A DNA stretch of 64,000 nt from Elusimicrobiaceae bacterium (GCA_017475405.1 JAFVFN010000013.1:1-64000); one strand, 5' to 3'; shown: positions 1 to 9,733, counted from the first letter of the stretch. Numbers and translations are program-made. Notes: generated from the sequence alone by a model not told the origin.

Positions 1-840
1 GAGTGTGGAGAAAAGCCAGCCTCGGAGAGAGACTGTGGGTGTGGGTACAAACAATATAGTTGGTGGAAATGTGATGAAACGACAAACTATCAATGGGAGA
101 TCCAAACAGGTTCCAATGTAATGGGAAGCGGACATAGTGTAGGCAATGATGGATGGACTACTTGTGCCAAACCGTCGGGTTCCAGAAGAGCGGAATGTCC
201 TGATTTACAGGTAGGCAGTGATTTGAATGGTAACTGGATTAAGGCCTATACTTATGAAGATTGGAATGATGACACCTGTCAATGGGAGCTGCGTGATTCG
301 GAATGCTGCCAAAAACATGAAGAAAAAAGAGAGGCTTGTTCTGATGGGAAAATTGGGGAAGGAATGCTCTATAAGTGGAATTATCAGACCTGTTCGTATT
401 ATTTAGCCAGTAGCGATTGTAAAGGTAAAGTGTGGGGCCAAAAATCTATGGCACGTGAGGAATGTTTCGGTTATGACGGTGTTTATGATGTAGGTCATGG
501 TTCTTTGGGGTGTGATCAGGATAAGGCCAAGGCCGCTGTAGCTAGTTACACTTCTGTAGGATACACTCCTTGTCCGACAGGTGCTATTCCAGGAAAATCG
601 GCCGATCAATATAATGTCGGATATTCCTGTTGGGTATCTGGTTCCCCGACATATACACGATGTAAGTTAGAATCTTCCCAAAGCTGTATTAAGTGGAAAA
701 CCGATGCTGGCGGTCATATTCAGACAGGCTGTGGAACGGGGCAAAGTAATAATAGTTCTAATTGTCTGGAGTGGGGCGTACATACTTATAGCTATGCTTG
801 TTATAACGGGATCTATCTGATGGAAGTTGTCGCAAAATAG
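1..840 (+). CDS. Cysteine-rich surface/secreted protein, 3' part only
   Basis: The reading frame is open from the first base of the window and ends at a TAG at 838-840, so only the C-terminal 279 residues are visible and the start lies upstream. The visible part is rich in Cys, Gly, Ser, Tyr and Trp, with many spaced cysteines, including CGCG near the left edge and a CC pair. No transmembrane segment is seen. This composition suggests an exported, disulfide-stabilised protein, similar in style to the cysteine-rich C-terminal parts of the large proteins at 44416-50602. I do not recognise a family. A good intrinsic terminator follows. Function unknown. Confidence 0.7.
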   Translation, partial: ECGEKPASERDCGCGYKQYSWWKCDETTNYQWEIQTGSNVMGSGHSVGNDGWTTCAKPSGSRRAECPDLQVGSDLNGNWIKAYTYEDWNDDTCQWELRDSECCQKHEEKREACSDGKIGEGMLYKWNYQTCSYYLASSDCKGKVWGQKSMAREECFGYDGVYDVGHGSLGCDQDKAKAAVASYTSVGYTPCPTGAIPGKSADQYNVGYSCWVSGSPTYTRCKLESSQSCIKWKTDAGGHIQTGCGTGQSNNSSNCLEWGVHTYSYACYNGIYLMEVVAK

Positions 841-861
841 ATTCCCAAATATCAAACAAAA

Positions 862-892
862 GTCTCCGGGATTACTGTTCCGGAGCTTTTTT
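862..892 (+). terminator. Intrinsic terminator
   Basis: A CTCCGG / CCGGAG stem with a ten-base loop is followed by a run of six T. It closes the cysteine-rich gene and separates it from trxA. Confidence 0.75.
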
Positions 893-911
893 ACCCAAAT
901 GCGCTTGTTTA

Positions 912-920
912 TGCTATACT
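912..920 (+). promoter_or_regulatory. Extended -10 promoter of trxA
   Basis: TGCTATACT matches an extended -10 box. No good -35 is visible. The start site would fall about 24 bases before the trxA ATG, leaving room for the GAGG-type ribosome binding site. Confidence 0.5.
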
Positions 921-950
921 AATTTTATAGGGATTTAAAAGAGGTGTATT

Positions 951-1274
951 ATGAGTGAAGTAACTTTAACTGATGCAAATTTTGAAACAGAAGTGTTACA
1001 GTCCAAAGAGCCAGTACTCGTAGATTTTTGGGCTACCTGGTGTGGACCGTGCAAAATGTTGGCCCCGGTCGTAGAAGAATTAGCTAACGATTATGCCGGT
1101 AAAGTAAAAGTCTGTAAATTAGACGTAGACCAAGGGATGAATGCAGCCAGCAAATATCAAATCTCTTCGGTGCCTACTTTGATTGCTTTTAAAGACGGAC
1201 AAATTGCCTTTCAAACCGTAGGTTTACAATCCAAAGAAGCCTTAGCTGCCAAATTGGACGACTTGTTAAAATAA
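951..1274 (+). CDS. trxA: Thioredoxin
   Basis: This is a 107-residue single-domain thioredoxin, the family's usual length. The redox motif WCGPCK sits at about residues 30-35 after the FWATW strand, and the cis-Pro loop SVPT is near residue 73. It reduces cytoplasmic protein disulfides and would accept electrons from thioredoxin reductase, which is not in this window. It has its own extended -10 promoter and a downstream hairpin, so it looks monocistronic. The ATG is preceded by a purine-rich ribosome binding site (AAAGAGG). Confidence 0.96.
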   Translation: MSEVTLTDANFETEVLQSKEPVLVDFWATWCGPCKMLAPVVEELANDYAGKVKVCKLDVDQGMNAASKYQISSVPTLIAFKDGQIAFQTVGLQSKEALAAKLDDLLK

Positions 1275-1280
1275 CTTTTA

Positions 1281-1304
1281 TTCCCGCCCTTAATAGGGCG
1301 GGAA
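1281..1304 (+). terminator. Perfect 10-bp hairpin after trxA
   Basis: TTCCCGCCCT and AGGGCGGGAA form a perfect 10-bp stem around a TAAT loop just after trxA. There is no T-run, so termination may be weak or Rho-assisted. It stands only 28 bases before polA. Confidence 0.6.
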
Positions 1305-1332
1305 ACAGTTTCACGCCTGCCTTTACATTTTT

Positions 1333-3900
1333 ATGACCCAACCTGATCCCCAGTTTTATTTAATTGACGCGCACGGTTTTTTACACCGTAATTATCATGC
1401 CTTGCCGAAATTATCTACCTCTTCCGGATTGGAAGTAGGCGCGTTGTACGGGTTTTTGCGTTGGATTTTAAAAATGCTTCAAACTAAACATCCGCCGTAT
1501 GTGGCGGTATGCTTTGACTCGCCGGGCGGATGTGCCCGTCGAAAAGCGCTGTTGCCCACCTATAAAGCTAATCGGGATAAACCAGACGATGCGTTGGTTC
1601 GCCAATTAAATTTGGCGCGCGATTTGGTTAAACAATTGGGACTGGCTGTGGTGGCTCAAAACGGTATTGAGGCCGATGACTTAATGGCATTTTTGGCACG
1701 TCAGGCTGCCAAAGCGCAGGTACCCAGTGTGCTGGTTACGTCTGATAAAGATGTGTATCAATTTCTCAGTGAATATATTTCCATTTGGCCGTCAGGAAAA
1801 GACGCGATTAAAGGACCGGAAGCTGCCCAGGAAAAATTCGGTGTAACGCCGGCTTTTTTACCGGATTATTTTTCACTAGTTGGGGACGCGTCTGATAATA
1901 TCCCAGGGGCTGCCGGTATTGGTCCCAAGAGTGCGGTGGAACTGGTTACCAAGTTCGGGCATTTAGAAGATATTTTGCGGGCCGCGCATAACGATGATCC
2001 ACAATTAAAACCGACGCTTGCCAAAAAAATACTGGACAGCGAAGAAAGCGCCTTATTATCCAAGCAGTTGGTTGTGCTGGACAGTAGTTTGTCTATGCCG
2101 TTTGTACTGGAGGATTATCGGGTGCATTTAGCGGACGCAGCTTTTTTAGAAAAACTCTTTGCTCAATATGAGTTTAAAAATTTATTAGAGTTGGTAACTC
2201 CGATGGTGTCCGAGCCGTTGTTTGTGCAGACTCCCGTGCAAACACTGCCATTGTCTGATGCGTTGAAACGAGCCCGTACAGCTACGCGCGTGTTTATCCA
2301 TACCGATGAAGATGTATTAGTTGTGGGACTGAATGCGCAGGAGGCAGCGATTGTACCGGTCGAGAGCATAGAGCCGTGGGAACTGGAGCAGGTTAAACAA
2401 CTATTTTTGGATGATGCCATAGAAAAACTGGGCTATGATATTAAGCTTACGCTGCGACTGTTAGATTTAAATTTAGACGGCCACTTTTTAAATTGTTTTG
2501 ACGGAAGACTGGCCAAATACTTATTAGACCCCTCAGGGGATTTGAGTTTTGCCGGGGCCTGCGCAGAGTATTTTTCGGTAACGGTGCGTGAAGAAGATCC
2601 TGCAGCGTTACTGAGTACGTACAACCAATTTATTTGGCCGCTGCAGGAAAAACTGACGGAAAAACTGAAAAACAGCGGTCAATACGAACTATACCGTACC
2701 TTGGAACTGCCGCTGATGATGGTGTTGGCCGATATGGAATGGAAAGGGCTTCGCATTGATCCGGGGTGGCTGGAAAGTTTCAAAGTACTGTTGGAGCAGG
2801 AACTGCAGCAGTGCCAAAGCAGTATTGACGCACAGGCCGGATACCCGGTCAATATTAATTCTCCCAAACAATTAGGGACACTGCTATTTGAACAAATGAA
2901 AATCCCGCCGGTGCGTAAGACCAAAACGGGATATTCCACCGATGAGAGTGTGCTGGAAGAAATCGCTCATACCTATCCCATTGCCCGCATCATTTTGGAT
3001 TACCGAGCAAGCAGTAAGCTCAAATCGACCTATGTGGATAACCTACTGCTGCTGGCCGATGAGAACCATATCGTGCATTCTTATTTGGATCAAACAGGTA
3101 CTGTGACGGGACGCTTGTCGAGCTCAAGTCCCAATTTACAAAATATTCCCGTGCGTACCGAAAAAGGACGTCAGTTGCGCCGTGCTTTCTGTGCGGCAGA
3201 GGGGAATGTACTTTTAAGTGTGGATTATTCCCAAATTGATTTGCGAGTACTGGCCCATGAGAGTCAGGATCCGGTGCTTATAGATGCATTTTTAAACGGG
3301 GGAGATATCCATACACAGACGGCAGCACAGGTATTTGGCGTGATGCCGTTGTTGGTATCTGCGCAAATGCGCTCTAGCGCAAAAGCCATTAATTTTGGTA
3401 TCATATATGGGCAGGGTCCGATGGGGCTGTCTGATTCTTTAGGTATTTCTCTGCGCGAAGCAAAATCCTACATTGATCAATATTTCCAAACATACCGGGT
3501 TGTACGCGAATGGATCGACAAAAATATTGCGCTCGCACGTCAAAACGGTTATGTGAAAACGATGCTAGGACATGTGCGCTACCTGCCGGAGTTTAATATG
3601 GGGATCGGAAGTATGGCATCTTTTGCACAGCGCGCGGCCATTAACACGATTGTGCAGGGCGGATCGGCCGATATTATTAAGAAAGCGATGCTGGATGTAT
3701 TTAATGCTCTGCGGGGTACACCTGTTCATATGATTATGCAGGTGCACGATGAACTGATTTTTGAATTACCGCAAGAGATGTTGCAGACGACTGCCGCCAC
3801 GATTAAAACACTGATGCAGGACGCCGTTAAACTGCGGGTTCCTTTATTAGTAAGTGCCAAAGCCGGTAAGAACTGGTACGAACTTGAAAAACTTTCATGA
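1333..3900 (+). CDS. polA: DNA polymerase I, proofreading domain degenerate
   Basis: This 855-residue protein performs repair synthesis and Okazaki-primer removal. Residues 1 to about 290 are the 5' nuclease, with LIDAHGFLHRNYHAL, EADDLM and GDASDNIPG motifs. The C-terminal half is the family A polymerase: motif A (VDYSQIDLRVLAHES, about 630), motif B (RSSAKAINFGIIYG, about 680-693) and motif C (QVHDEL, about 802-807). The middle region (about 305-470) aligns in position with the 3'-5' exonuclease but lacks the DxE of Exo I and the YxxxD of Exo III, so proofreading is probably absent, as in Bacillus-type enzymes. No clear Shine-Dalgarno precedes the ATG. It overlaps coaE by four bases (ATGA). 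Confidence 0.96.
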   Translation: MTQPDPQFYLIDAHGFLHRNYHALPKLSTSSGLEVGALYGFLRWILKMLQTKHPPYVAVCFDSPGGCARRKALLPTYKANRDKPDDALVRQLNLARDLVKQLGLAVVAQNGIEADDLMAFLARQAAKAQVPSVLVTSDKDVYQFLSEYISIWPSGKDAIKGPEAAQEKFGVTPAFLPDYFSLVGDASDNIPGAAGIGPKSAVELVTKFGHLEDILRAAHNDDPQLKPTLAKKILDSEESALLSKQLVVLDSSLSMPFVLEDYRVHLADAAFLEKLFAQYEFKNLLELVTPMVSEPLFVQTPVQTLPLSDALKRARTATRVFIHTDEDVLVVGLNAQEAAIVPVESIEPWELEQVKQLFLDDAIEKLGYDIKLTLRLLDLNLDGHFLNCFDGRLAKYLLDPSGDLSFAGACAEYFSVTVREEDPAALLSTYNQFIWPLQEKLTEKLKNSGQYELYRTLELPLMMVLADMEWKGLRIDPGWLESFKVLLEQELQQCQSSIDAQAGYPVNINSPKQLGTLLFEQMKIPPVRKTKTGYSTDESVLEEIAHTYPIARIILDYRASSKLKSTYVDNLLLLADENHIVHSYLDQTGTVTGRLSSSSPNLQNIPVRTEKGRQLRRAFCAAEGNVLLSVDYSQIDLRVLAHESQDPVLIDAFLNGGDIHTQTAAQVFGVMPLLVSAQMRSSAKAINFGIIYGQGPMGLSDSLGISLREAKSYIDQYFQTYRVVREWIDKNIALARQNGYVKTMLGHVRYLPEFNMGIGSMASFAQRAAINTIVQGGSADIIKKAMLDVFNALRGTPVHMIMQVHDELIFELPQEMLQTTAATIKTLMQDAVKLRVPLLVSAKAGKNWYELEKLS

Positions 3901-4481
3901 TCAAATTTCACGGGCAAGATAAGTGGGTGATTGGGCTGACCGGCTCTATGCTTAGCGGCAAAAGTACGGCACTGGCCTGTTTTGCCCGGTACGGCACACA
4001 AACGATCTCGTGCGATGAAATTGTGCAGCAATTGTACACCAGTCCCCGCGTGCTTACGCAGTTAAAACGCGTATTGGGGACCGCTGATAAAACACAAATT
4101 GCCCAACGGGTATTTACTGATCCGCATGCGCGAAAAAGGTTGGAACAGGTATTGCATCCGCTAGTTTTAAAAGAAGTGTGTGCCCGTATTAAACAGAGTA
4201 AACAGTCCGTGATAGTTGTGGAAATCCCGCTCCTTTTTGAGAGCGGATGGGATAAATTAACCGATTTAAACATAGTGGTGCTGGCTGATCCCAAAACATT
4301 GCCAGCTCGACTCAAAGGTCGCAAAATGACAAGGGCCGAATATATGCGCCGCACCCGACATCAATTGCCGGATGAAGTAAAGGCGCAGCGCGCAGATGTG
4401 GTATTTTACCATGCCACCAAGGCTCAATTAACACAAAGCGTGATACGCTTTGGGCGCGCTATGAATTTATTACACGTGTAA
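3897..4481 (+). CDS. coaE: Dephospho-CoA kinase
   Basis: This 194-residue P-loop kinase catalyses the last step of coenzyme A synthesis, phosphorylating the 3'-OH of dephospho-CoA. The N-terminus carries [12 protein letters not shown] (Walker A), followed by the family's CDEIVQQLY segment and [12 protein letters not shown] near residue 115. The ATG overlaps the polA stop, which implies translational coupling, and rho follows 13 bases later. The polA-coaE order is common in bacteria. Confidence 0.94.
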   Translation: MIKFHGQDKWVIGLTGSMLSGKSTALACFARYGTQTISCDEIVQQLYTSPRVLTQLKRVLGTADKTQIAQRVFTDPHARKRLEQVLHPLVLKEVCARIKQSKQSVIVVEIPLLFESGWDKLTDLNIVVLADPKTLPARLKGRKMTRAEYMRRTRHQLPDEVKAQRADVVFYHATKAQLTQSVIRFGRAMNLLHV

Positions 4482-4494
4482 AATAGGAGTAGTC

Positions 4495-6024
4495 ATGGAA
4501 GAACAAGTGACGCAGGAAAAAACAAAAAAAACTGCCAGAACAACCAAAACCACAAGAGCCGCTAAAACGGCTACGGCTGAAAAACCGGAAACCGCAACAG
4601 TTGCCACGGAGCAGCCCGTTACTGAAAAACTGATTGCCGCGCCACGCATGCAGCGGGAACAACGTCCGATGCGTATGAATAATCGTCCGCAACGTTCGTT
4701 TAATAATAATTTTAATAACAACAATAGCCAACCGCAGCCCTTGCGCCAACCCAATGGGGCCAAGGTGTTAGATGCCAGGGAGCTAAATAAATTAAGTGTG
4801 GCAGAACTGACGAAACTCGCGGTTAATTATAATTTGGAAGATATTTCCGGTCTTCGTAAACAGGAACTCATTGGTCGTATTATGGCAATCCAGGCCAAAC
4901 AAAACGGTTCTGTATACGGTGGCGGGGCTTTGGAAATTTTACCCGACGGATTTGGGTTTTTGCGCTCCGAAGAAAACAACTATTTATCCAGCGGCGATGA
5001 TATTTATGTATCTCCCTCGCAGATTAAGCGTTTCGGTCTTCGTAAAGGTGATATGATTGAGGGACTCATTCGGCCGCCCAAGGATAATGAACGCTACTTT
5101 GCCATGCTGCAGGTACAAAAAGTAAACGGACAGGAAATGTCTAAAATCTATAACCGTCCGTTATTTGAGAACCTAACGCCGCTGCATCCCAACGAACGCT
5201 TTACCTTGGAAACCGATAAAAATGCTGTGACGCAACGTGTAATAGATATGATTGCTCCGATCGGTAAAGGACAGCGTGCGTTAATTGTGGCACCACCCAA
5301 AAGTGGTAAAACCATGATTTTGCAGGCTATTGCGCATTCCATTGAAGAAAATTATAAAGATACAGTGCTCATGGTACTGCTCATTGACGAACGTCCGGAA
5401 GAAGTAACCGATATGCGTCGCAGTGTAAAAGGCGAAGTGTTGGCTTCTACGTTTGATGAACCGGCAGACCGTCATGTACAGGTAGCCGAAATGGTGCTCA
5501 ACAAAGCCAAACGCTTGGCCGAGCAAGGCAAGGATGTGGTCATTTTGTTGGATTCCATTACCCGTCTGGCCCGTGCTTACAATACGGTAGCTCCTTCTTC
5601 GGGTCGTGTTTTAACGGGTGGATTGGAAGCTACTTCGTTGCAAAAACCCAAACGCTTTTTGGGAGCCGCGCGTAATATTGAGGAAGGCGGTTCGCTCACG
5701 ATCATTGCCACGGCAATGATTGAAACCGGCAGCCGTATGGATGAGGTAATCTTTGAAGAGTTCAAGGGTACGGGTAACAGCGAGCTTACGTTGGACCGAA
5801 AACTGTCCGAGCGACGTATTTTCCCAGCGGTGGACATTAACCGTAGCTCTACCCGTAAAGAAAACTTATTATTGTCTGAGGATGAGCTCAACAAGATCTG
5901 GATCATGCGCAAAGTACTTGCTCCGCTAAGTTCCGTAGATGCCATGACCATGCTTTTAGAGAAGATTACGGCTACCAAATCCAATAAAGACTTCTTTAAA
6001 CAAATGGAAGTCAATGCATTCTAA
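4495..6024 (+). CDS. rho: Transcription termination factor Rho
   Basis: This 509-residue hexameric RNA helicase ends untranslated transcripts. The first ~85 residues are a low-complexity extension (Lys/Thr/Ala-rich, then Asn/Arg/Gln-rich) of the kind that aids RNA binding or phase behaviour in some Rho proteins. The Rho N-domain and cold-shock RNA-binding fold follow ([16 protein letters not shown], about residues 141-156). The ATPase domain has Walker A PPKSGKT near residue 266, with [14 protein letters not shown] and the Q-loop region [20 protein letters not shown] ribosome binding site (AATAGGAG) precedes the ATG. Confidence 0.96.
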   Translation: MEEQVTQEKTKKTARTTKTTRAAKTATAEKPETATVATEQPVTEKLIAAPRMQREQRPMRMNNRPQRSFNNNFNNNNSQPQPLRQPNGAKVLDARELNKLSVAELTKLAVNYNLEDISGLRKQELIGRIMAIQAKQNGSVYGGGALEILPDGFGFLRSEENNYLSSGDDIYVSPSQIKRFGLRKGDMIEGLIRPPKDNERYFAMLQVQKVNGQEMSKIYNRPLFENLTPLHPNERFTLETDKNAVTQRVIDMIAPIGKGQRALIVAPPKSGKTMILQAIAHSIEENYKDTVLMVLLIDERPEEVTDMRRSVKGEVLASTFDEPADRHVQVAEMVLNKAKRLAEQGKDVVILLDSITRLARAYNTVAPSSGRVLTGGLEATSLQKPKRFLGAARNIEEGGSLTIIATAMIETGSRMDEVIFEEFKGTGNSELTLDRKLSERRIFPAVDINRSSTRKENLLLSEDELNKIWIMRKVLAPLSSVDAMTMLLEKITATKSNKDFFKQMEVNAF

Positions 6025-6030
6025 TTAAGA

Positions 6031-6061
6031 CGGGAAATAGAACGGTCGTTCCAATTTCCCG
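6031..6061 (+). terminator. Hairpin between rho and rpmE
   Basis: CGGGAAAT pairs with ATTTCCCG, with an inner GAACG/CGTTC pairing, giving a long stem without a T-run. It probably marks the rho 3' end. Confidence 0.5.
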
Positions 6062-6068
6062 CCAGATA

Positions 6069-6077
6069 TGCTATAAT
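6069..6077 (+). promoter_or_regulatory. Extended -10 promoter of rpmE
   Basis: TGCTATAAT is a consensus extended -10 lying 32 bases before the rpmE ATG. The -35 position would overlap the preceding hairpin. Confidence 0.6.
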
Positions 6078-6109
6078 AAACTATAAGATTTTTAAAGGAA
6101 GACATTACA

Positions 6110-6457
6110 ATGAAAGAAAAAATACATCCCACTTATGAATTCGTAGAAGCGGTTTGCGCTTGCGGCAATAAATTTATGACCCGCTCTACTGCCAAAACCT
6201 TGAAACTGGATATTTGTTCCGCTTGCCACCCTTTCTTTACCGGTAAACAAAAATTGCTGGATACGGAAGGTATGGTAGAAAAATTCAACAAACGCTTTGC
6301 GAAAACCGAAGGTAAGACTTTGGTACGCAAACCCAAAACCGAAGTAAAGGCTAAAGCCAAACTCAAAAAACCGGTTGCCAAGAAAGCGGCCGTGAAGAAA
6401 CCCGCCAAGAAAGCAGCTCCCAAAGCTGCCAAAGAAACCAAAGCGGAAGCTAAATAG
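6110..6457 (+). CDS. rpmE: Ribosomal protein bL31 with long basic tail
   Basis: Residues 1-70 are bL31 of the zinc-binding type: CACG and [10 protein letters not shown] supply the CxC and CxxC ligands. The usual length is about 66-75 residues. Here it is 115, because the protein carries a Lys/Ala/Pro tail with repeated KKPAKKA-like units resembling histone H1. A similar tail ends the Lon protease at 33600-36092. The AAAGGAAG ribosome binding site and an extended -10 are just upstream. The tail could add RNA or rRNA contacts; that is inference. Confidence 0.94.
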   Translation: MKEKIHPTYEFVEAVCACGNKFMTRSTAKTLKLDICSACHPFFTGKQKLLDTEGMVEKFNKRFAKTEGKTLVRKPKTEVKAKAKLKKPVAKKAAVKKPAKKAAPKAAKETKAEAK

Positions 6458-6471
6458 CTGTTTTTTTTAAT

Positions 6472-6507
6472 AAGAGCAGACAACCGAAAGGAAGTCTGCT
6501 CTTTTTA
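6472..6507 (+). terminator. Intrinsic terminator of rpmE
   Basis: AAGAGCAGAC pairs with GTCTGCTCTT around a 12-base loop, followed by TTT. Confidence 0.7.
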
Positions 6508-6526
6508 CATATAGCAGGATACTTTT

Positions 6527-7585
6527 ATGGATACATCTAAATACGCACAAGAATTTGAAACTTTGGAAAAAGAACTCTACTCGGGCAATTTATCCGGTGC
6601 GGAGCTTTCCAAAAAAGCCAAACGTCATGCATTTTTAAAACCCATTATTGAAAAAGAACGTGAAATTGCCCAAACCAAAAAATCCATTGCCGACGACCGG
6701 GTCATGATTGAAGCGGGCGAAGATAAAGAGCTTGTTAAAATGGCCGCCGATGAACTGGCCGAACTGGAGGCTAAGCTTCCCGAACTTCAAAAAGAGCTGC
6801 GTATTTTGGTGATCCCGCCGGATCCAAATGATTCCAAAAATATTTATTTGGAAATCCGTCCTGGTGCGGGCGGTGATGAGTCTGCTTTGTTTGCCGCCGA
6901 ACTCTTGCGCGTATATCAGCATTTTGCTCAAACCAAAGGATGGACCACTGAAATTTTGGAATTTACGCCTACGGGACTTAAGGGATGTAAATACGTAAGT
7001 ATGTTTATCAAAGGGGACGGCGCGTATTCCTGGCTGCGTACTGAAGCGGGAACACACCGCGTACAACGTGTTCCTGATACGGAAACCTCTGGACGCGTAC
7101 ATACCTCTACGGTCACGGTGGCTATTATGCCGGAGGCCGAGGAAATCGATATTGAGATCCGTCCGGAAGATTTGGAGTTGGAAACCTCCCGTGCGGGCGG
7201 TCATGGCGGACAGAACGTCAACAAAGTAGAAACCGCGGTACGTATTTTACATAAACCCACGGGGATTGTGGTGTCCTGCCGCGAAGAGCGCCATCAGGGG
7301 GCCAACCGTGAAAAAGCGCTAGCCATGTTGCGTGCCAAACTGTATCAGATTGAAGAAGAAAAACGCAATAAAGAAATCTACGATGAGCGAAAAAGTCAGG
7401 TAGGTACCGGGGACCGATCTGAAAAAATCCGTACGTATAATTTTCCACAGAGCCGTGTCACGGATCACCGAACCGATAAGTCATACCATAATTTGCTGGA
7501 AATTATGGAAGGCAATATTGAGCCCATCCTGACGGATTTGCGTACGTACCGCGTAGAGCAAAAACTCAAAAATCTGCAAATCTAA
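6527..7585 (+). CDS. prfA: Peptide chain release factor 1
   Basis: This 352-residue RF1 reads UAA and UAG stops. The tripeptide region reads VPDTET, fitting the RF1 PxT signature rather than the SPF of RF2. The catalytic GGQ is in [15 protein letters not shown], about residues 222-236. It is followed by a strong terminator and then prmC, whose product methylates the GGQ glutamine, a classical pairing. Confidence 0.96.
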   Translation: MDTSKYAQEFETLEKELYSGNLSGAELSKKAKRHAFLKPIIEKEREIAQTKKSIADDRVMIEAGEDKELVKMAADELAELEAKLPELQKELRILVIPPDPNDSKNIYLEIRPGAGGDESALFAAELLRVYQHFAQTKGWTTEILEFTPTGLKGCKYVSMFIKGDGAYSWLRTEAGTHRVQRVPDTETSGRVHTSTVTVAIMPEAEEIDIEIRPEDLELETSRAGGHGGQNVNKVETAVRILHKPTGIVVSCREERHQGANREKALAMLRAKLYQIEEEKRNKEIYDERKSQVGTGDRSEKIRTYNFPQSRVTDHRTDKSYHNLLEIMEGNIEPILTDLRTYRVEQKLKNLQI

Positions 7586-7589
7586 TACG

Positions 7590-7613
7590 GCCGGGCTGCG
7601 GCCCGGCTTTTTT
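7590..7613 (+). terminator. Intrinsic terminator abutting the prmC start
   Basis: GCCGGGC-TGCG-GCCCGGC followed by six T. The last T at 7613 is immediately followed by the prmC ATG at 7614, so the terminator fills the whole space where a ribosome binding site would be. Confidence 0.85.
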
Positions 7614-8450
7614 ATGACGATTCACGAACTTTTACAAAGAGCCCAAACACGCTTAATACATGCACAATCCGATGAGCCGCAGGCCAACAGTGAATGGCTG
7701 CTTGCACATGTGTTGCATGTAACGCGCACCTGGGTGCTTGCTAACAGCGGATTTGACGTATCTGAAAAAGATGCGCGCACATTTGAGCAGTTGTTGGTGC
7801 GCAAGGAAACGGGGGAACCGCTGTCTCATATCGTGGGGTTCCAGCCGTTTTGCGGGTTAGATATTGTTGTAACTCCCGATGTGCTTACGCCCCGTCCGGA
7901 AACCGAAGATTTGGTGGAACGGGTCAGCACTTACTTTGATAAACGGGGGGAACACCTGTTTTTAGACATGTGTACGGGAAGTGGATGTATTGCCGCGGCA
8001 CTGGCGCATAAATTCCCGCGGGCCAGCATACTGGCAGTCGATATTTCGCAAGCAGCTCTTCAGGTGGCGCAGGAAAATATCCGCAAACATAAACTGCAGG
8101 ATCGGGTTCAGTTATTGCAAAGTAATTTATGGGAAGAGGTAGCGGGCACCTTTGACTTAATTATTGCCAATCCGCCGTATATCCCGACTGAAAATTTAAA
8201 TACATTAACACGTGAGGTGCAGCACGAGCCGCGCCTGGCGCTCGACGGCGGCGCGGACGGTTATGAAGTGACACGTCCGTTGTGTCAGGCGGCCGATAGC
8301 TTTTTAAGGCCGGGCGGACTACTGGCTTTGGAACTAGATGACGGGCAAGCGTGGCCGTTAGCCCGGGGGTTAGCGGAAATCGGCTGGAAAGCGGACGTAA
8401 AAAAAGATATATTTAACATAGAGCGTTTTGTGTTTGCAACGCGTGACTAA
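7614..8450 (+). CDS. prmC: RF1 glutamine N5-methyltransferase
   Basis: This 278-residue S-adenosylmethionine-dependent methyltransferase modifies the Gln of the release-factor GGQ motif. The SAM-binding motif LDMCTGSGCIAAAL lies at about residues 118-131 and the catalytic NPPYIP at about 192-197. The N-terminal helical domain begins at this ATG, and no later Met fits. There is no Shine-Dalgarno: the ATG directly follows the T-run of the prfA terminator. Expression is probably by read-through or from a promoter I cannot see. murA follows after 11 bases. Confidence 0.94.
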   Translation: MTIHELLQRAQTRLIHAQSDEPQANSEWLLAHVLHVTRTWVLANSGFDVSEKDARTFEQLLVRKETGEPLSHIVGFQPFCGLDIVVTPDVLTPRPETEDLVERVSTYFDKRGEHLFLDMCTGSGCIAAALAHKFPRASILAVDISQAALQVAQENIRKHKLQDRVQLLQSNLWEEVAGTFDLIIANPPYIPTENLNTLTREVQHEPRLALDGGADGYEVTRPLCQAADSFLRPGGLLALELDDGQAWPLARGLAEIGWKADVKKDIFNIERFVFATRD

Positions 8451-8461
8451 GGGGAATTACT

Positions 8462-9733
8462 ATGGATCGATTTTTAATTAAAGGTGGTAAAAAATTACAC
8501 GGCACTGTTCACATTAGCGGCAGCAAAAATGCGGCGCTTCCTATTTTGGTAGCCACACTACTGACCGATGAGCCTTGTGTACTACACCGGGTACCAAACT
8601 TGCGGGACGTACGAACCACGCTTAAGATTTTAGAGTATTTGGGCAAAAAAATTACCTATGAAAATAACACGGTAACCGTAGAAGCCAACGGCGCTTTAAA
8701 AAATAATTTACCGTATGAGTTGGTCAAACAGATGCGGGCCAGTTTTTGGGTCGCGGGCCCGCTCTTAACACGCTTTCGTGAGGCAGATATCCCGCTGCCC
8801 GGTGGGTGTGCTATCGGGGTGCGTCCGGTGGATATCCACTTAAAAGGATTTGAAAAACTCGGTGCGGTGTGTGAGGTTAAAGCGGGGAATGTACTCATCC
8901 GTGCCGAAAAATTAAACCCAGCGCAGATTATTTTGCGCTTCCCCAGCGTGGGAGCTACTCAAAATTTACTGATGTGTGCGGCGCTGATTCCCGGTGAAAC
9001 CATTTTGGAAAATGTTGCCAAAGAACCGGAAGTAGATGATGTGATTTTATTTTTAAATAAAATGGGTGCCCAGATTAGGACTGATGATAAGGGCCGGTTG
9101 ATTATCCGCGGAGTCGACAAGATGCACGGAGCCAAACATACCGTGGTAGCAGACCGTATTGAGTCGGGCTCGTTTATGCTGGCCGCCGCCGCTACTCGGA
9201 GTGATGTAACGGTAGCCGACTGTGTGCCGGAACATAATGCTATTTTACTTAGCGATTTGCGGGAAGCCGGATTTACGCTGGATGTAACAGATACTGCCGT
9301 GTATGTGCATGCTTATGAAGGGAAAATCAACCCCGTGCGCGTGCGCACAGCCCCTTATCCAGGGTTTGCCACGGATTTACAGGCCCCGTGGATGACGCTC
9401 ATGACATTGTGCAACGGTACGGCGGAAATTGACGAAGATATTTTTGAAAACCGTTTCATGCACGCTCCCGAGCTGGTACGTATGGGCGCACAAATTTACA
9501 CGGAAAAAAGTGTTGCGCGTGTGACGGGAGTTGAAAAATTATCAGCGGCTCACGTACAGGCGTCTGATTTACGCGGCGGGTTTGCCCTGGTGATGGCTGG
9601 GTTGTGCGGCGAGGGGGAAACCGAAGTGGAACGTGTGTACCACATTGACCGCGGGTATGAAAAACTAGAAGAAAAACTCACTGCCCTGGGTGCTGATATT
9701 CGCCGGTATAATCCCGACAAAGATGAGTTTTAA
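8462..9733 (+). CDS. murA: UDP-N-acetylglucosamine enolpyruvyl transferase
   Basis: This 423-residue enzyme commits UDP-GlcNAc to peptidoglycan precursors using phosphoenolpyruvate. The family start GSKNAALPIL is near residues 20-29. The loop GGCAIGVRPVDIHLKG carries the active-site cysteine near residue 116, so the enzyme would be of the fosfomycin-targetable Cys type. A GGGGAA ribosome binding site precedes the ATG. Its 3' end overlaps folC by 11 bases. Confidence 0.96.
   Translation: MDRFLIKGGKKLHGTVHISGSKNAALPILVATLLTDEPCVLHRVPNLRDVRTTLKILEYLGKKITYENNTVTVEANGALKNNLPYELVKQMRASFWVAGPLLTRFREADIPLPGGCAIGVRPVDIHLKGFEKLGAVCEVKAGNVLIRAEKLNPAQIILRFPSVGATQNLLMCAALIPGETILENVAKEPEVDDVILFLNKMGAQIRTDDKGRLIIRGVDKMHGAKHTVVADRIESGSFMLAAAATRSDVTVADCVPEHNAILLSDLREAGFTLDVTDTAVYVHAYEGKINPVRVRTAPYPGFATDLQAPWMTLMTLCNGTAEIDEDIFENRFMHAPELVRMGAQIYTEKSVARVTGVEKLSAAHVQASDLRGGFALVMAGLCGEGETEVERVYHIDRGYEKLEEKLTALGADIRRYNPDKDEF

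Noticed and set aside
403..609. Minus-strand open frame inside the cysteine-rich gene
   Set aside because: It is the antisense shadow of the coding frame, with no ribosome binding site and no recognisable protein.
3726..4354. Several long minus-strand open frames across polA and coaE
   Set aside because: They lie fully antisense to well-conserved genes and have unnatural composition; they are shadows.
4459..4763. Minus-strand frames with Ser/Phe- and Val/Leu-rich runs under the start of rho
   Set aside because: The runs are the complement of the Lys/Thr/Ala-rich rho N-terminus; no signals support expression.
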